DNA of 64,000 nucleotides from Woeseia oceani (GTDB taxonomy: Bacteria; Pseudomonadota; Gammaproteobacteria; Steroidobacterales; Woeseiaceae). The stretch is from positions 620,001-684,000 of the forward strand of contig NZ_CP016268.1 of the NCBI RefSeq assembly GCF_001677435.1, given 5' to 3'. The position numbers and the translations under genes are program-made. The notes beneath the pieces were generated by a model. That model searched no databases. It was not told the DNA's origin and saw only the letters and a program-made list of their open reading frames with translations. Of this stretch, positions 62,477 to 64,000 are shown piece after piece. Positions within the stretch are counted from its first letter, which is position 1, and each line of letters starts with the position of its first letter.

Positions 62477-62820
62477 GCAATAGCTTGCCGGTTACGGCGG
62501 TTCTCCGGATTCAGGGCGTTCTTCATCATAGTGGCCGAATAGACCGGAAAAAGGGACTTGAGCCACAGATTGGAGCCGAAAAACCGCTGGTCGGCATGGA
62601 CGCCGCATGAATTGCGGCACTGAATCAAACCGCGGGTCCGTTTGCTGGCGATGCACCGCGGGCCCGGCAGTGCGCCGGTCCCAATGCCGCAGAGCTGCCG
62701 GAGTTGACCTGGCTCGCTGCGGCCAGTGCCGACCAACAGCAGGCTAGGCCTGCCGAAGCTGCCGTCGGCCTGTTGTCCGGACTGCCAGACAGCGCAAGGT
62801 CGGTGTGCTGTCGTTGGCGA
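62477..62820. other. Intergenic region, no gene supported
   Basis: 344 bases between the kinase start and the carbonic anhydrase stop. A plus-strand frame is open from about 62614 through 63078, but it is Ala/Arg-rich, lacks a supported start and lies antisense to the carbonic anhydrase, so I do not call it. No promoter was picked out. Confidence 0.4.
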
Positions 62821-63447
62821 CTAGCCCTCGACGTGCTCGTCAAAAAAGTGGACTTCGCCCGTTGCCAGATTGTACTCCGCGCCGACCACCTTCAGGCCGT
62901 CTTCCGTAATCAATCGGGTCAGGATCTCCGAGTCACGCATGACGTGCTTTACCGAGGCTGCAACATTGGCCCGCACGGCTTGCCGGTACAGCTCATCTTC
63001 ATCGGTTTGAGCGGGGTCGTTCAGCAGGTTTTCGATAGCGGGGCGGATAAAGCCCACGATCGTGCGCAAACTGCGTGATGACTCCTCTTGCGGATTGCGC
63101 ATGGCTGACAAGGCCGCATCGACAGCGCCACACAGGGTATGACCCAGTACGATGACGAGCCGTGTACCAAATCTTGATGCTGCGAACTCAATGCTGCCAA
63201 GCTGCGAGGGCGCGACAATATTGCCGGCTACGCGGATGACGAACAGGTCGCCTGGACCCTGGTCGAACACGATCTCTGCAGGCACTCTGGCGTCGGAGCA
63301 ACCCAGGATTATCGCGAATGGTTCCTGCTGCTGTGGCAAGGCGAGGTCGCGGGCTGCTTCGGCTTCCAGTACATTGCCTTGCGCTCGCGCGACAAAGTGC
63401 TTGTTGCCTTTCTTGAGGCGTTCCAGTGCTTCGTTGGCCGGAATCAT
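62821..63447 (-). CDS. Beta-class carbonic anhydrase
   Basis: A 208-residue zinc enzyme that interconverts carbon dioxide and bicarbonate. The zinc and active-site motifs are complete: GCSDARVP with the first cysteine and catalytic Asp-Arg, and GHTLCGAVDAA with the other ligands. The ATG at 63447 is used because the conserved sequence begins with MIPANEALERL; a TTG at 63492 is less likely. The role may be pH or bicarbonate balance. Confidence 0.93.
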   Translation of the reverse strand: MIPANEALERLKKGNKHFVARAQGNVLEAEAARDLALPQQQEPFAIILGCSDARVPAEIVFDQGPGDLFVIRVAGNIVAPSQLGSIEFAASRFGTRLVIVLGHTLCGAVDAALSAMRNPQEESSRSLRTIVGFIRPAIENLLNDPAQTDEDELYRQAVRANVAASVKHVMRDSEILTRLITEDGLKVVGAEYNLATGEVHFFDEHVEG

Positions 63448-63812
63448 GTTCTCTAGCGCTCCAGGTTGCGGCTTGCCGGACTGGTGGGCCAATCTGGCGT
63501 TGTGAATGTCTTGTAAATACTCGCGCGGGCATTGCGGGACACAGCATGCGGTGTGTCAGGGCAAGCCAGCTTGTGCAGTGGCCTTGCTCGATACGCGACA
63601 CCTGGCGGTGGCTGGTTTGGTCATGTGTTGCTGCGCTTGCCGCTGTTCCTGCGTCGATCGTTCGAAGCTGCCAGCGCGTGGCTTGAGGATACTACTACCC
63701 TGATACTGCCCGCACCATCGTCAATTGTGCGCCATCTCGGGCGCTGACATGCAATCAACGCCCGATTAGCGGATAATGCCGCCTCTTTTTTGCCTGAAAA
63801 CGGAGCAATAGC
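63448..63812. other. Divergent intergenic region upstream of the parvulin gene
   Basis: 365 bases between the divergent carbonic anhydrase and parvulin genes, with no gene supported. GATAAT in AGCGGATAATG near 63770 could be a -10 element for the parvulin gene, but no good -35 was found at the right distance. CGGAG precedes the ATG at 63813. Confidence 0.4.
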
Positions 63813-64000
63813 ATGGCCATAGCGACAGCACGACACATACTCGTAGATACTGAAGAGCAGTGTCAGCAACTCAAGGACGACATTGCCGGCGGCGCCGATT
63901 TCGCGGAGCTGGCCAAACAGCATTCTTCCTGTCCGTCCGGTCAGAAGGGCGGCGAACTCGGTGAATTCGGACCGGGCATGATGGTTCGGGAGTTTGACGA
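63813..64000 (+). CDS. Parvulin-type peptidyl-prolyl isomerase, N-terminal part
   Basis: The gene runs off the window end; 62 full codons are visible. MAIATARHILVDTEEQC, ADFAELAKQHSSCPSG and KGGELGEFGPGMMV are the opening of the PpiC rotamase domain, which turns proline bonds in proteins. There is no signal peptide, so it is a small cytoplasmic PpiC-like enzyme, usually about 92-95 residues long. Confidence 0.9.
   Translation, partial: MAIATARHILVDTEEQCQQLKDDIAGGADFAELAKQHSSCPSGQKGGELGEFGPGMMVREFD

Noticed and set aside
62614-63078. Plus-strand open frame spanning the gap before the carbonic anhydrase
   Set aside because: No supported start, low-complexity composition and antisense overlap with the carbonic anhydrase.
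1-64000. CRISPR arrays, insertion sequences, prophage or defence islands
   Set aside because: I saw no regularly spaced repeats, transposase, integrase, capsid or restriction genes on either strand.

Overview
The window looks like the chromosome of a GC-rich gammaproteobacterium. The evidence is a TamA/TamB pair, FolD, a bacterial thiopurine methyltransferase, a choice-of-anchor H protein with a GlyGly-CTERM-like tail, many lipoproteins with clear lipoboxes and dense gene packing. The mix of PQQ dehydrogenases, peptidases and RND pumps resembles free-living, probably marine, lineages related to Woeseia or Steroidobacter. That placement is a guess from gene content. I saw no tRNA, rRNA, CRISPR array, insertion sequence or prophage.

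Region 1 (1-14081) is a catabolic locus. It holds the tail of a DadA-like amine oxidase and a five-gene plus-strand operon: AGCS symporter, DapA-family lyase/aldolase, divergent SDR, cyclic amidohydrolase (hydantoinase type) and hydantoin/Asp/Glu racemase. On the minus strand lie a Tat-exported MalY/PatB-type enzyme, a c-type cytochrome, a class III aminotransferase and two closely similar PQQ dehydrogenases. The logic suggests uptake and degradation of an amino-acid-like or cyclic amide compound, with periplasmic oxidation feeding a cytochrome. The substrate is not known. Four of its genes share unusual runs of 5-7 G as ribosome binding sites, and a perfect 16-bp palindrome lies in the divergent control region.

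Region 2 (14.5-25.3 kb) has a periplasmic substrate-binding lipoprotein translationally coupled to a GGDEF-EAL protein, two metallopeptidase-like secreted proteins (DUF885 and M28), DUF3014 and TPR proteins, a DMT exporter and the choice-of-anchor H protein. Region 3 (25.3-33.9 kb) is one efflux operon with two lipoprotein adaptors and two RND pumps. A perfect inverted repeat overlaps its predicted promoter.

Region 4 (34.0-52.5 kb) carries an FAD lactone-oxidase-like protein, tamA-tamB, a threonine dehydratase-family enzyme, a secreted amidohydrolase, and an IPNS-family oxygenase gene broken by an 11-bp tandem duplication. It continues with a DUF4097 repeat protein, a CBS protein, a TPR/TonB-C pair, an mtnA plus class II aldolase plus Vgb-like propeller operon, and a second Omp85 protein. 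Region 5 (52.6-64.0 kb) has folD, tpm, a four-gene overlapping operon ending in a ceramidase-like membrane protein, a class A beta-lactamase-like lipoprotein, an NYN-LOTUS protein, MAPEG and DUF2834 proteins, a hybrid histidine kinase, a beta carbonic anhydrase and the start of a parvulin gene.
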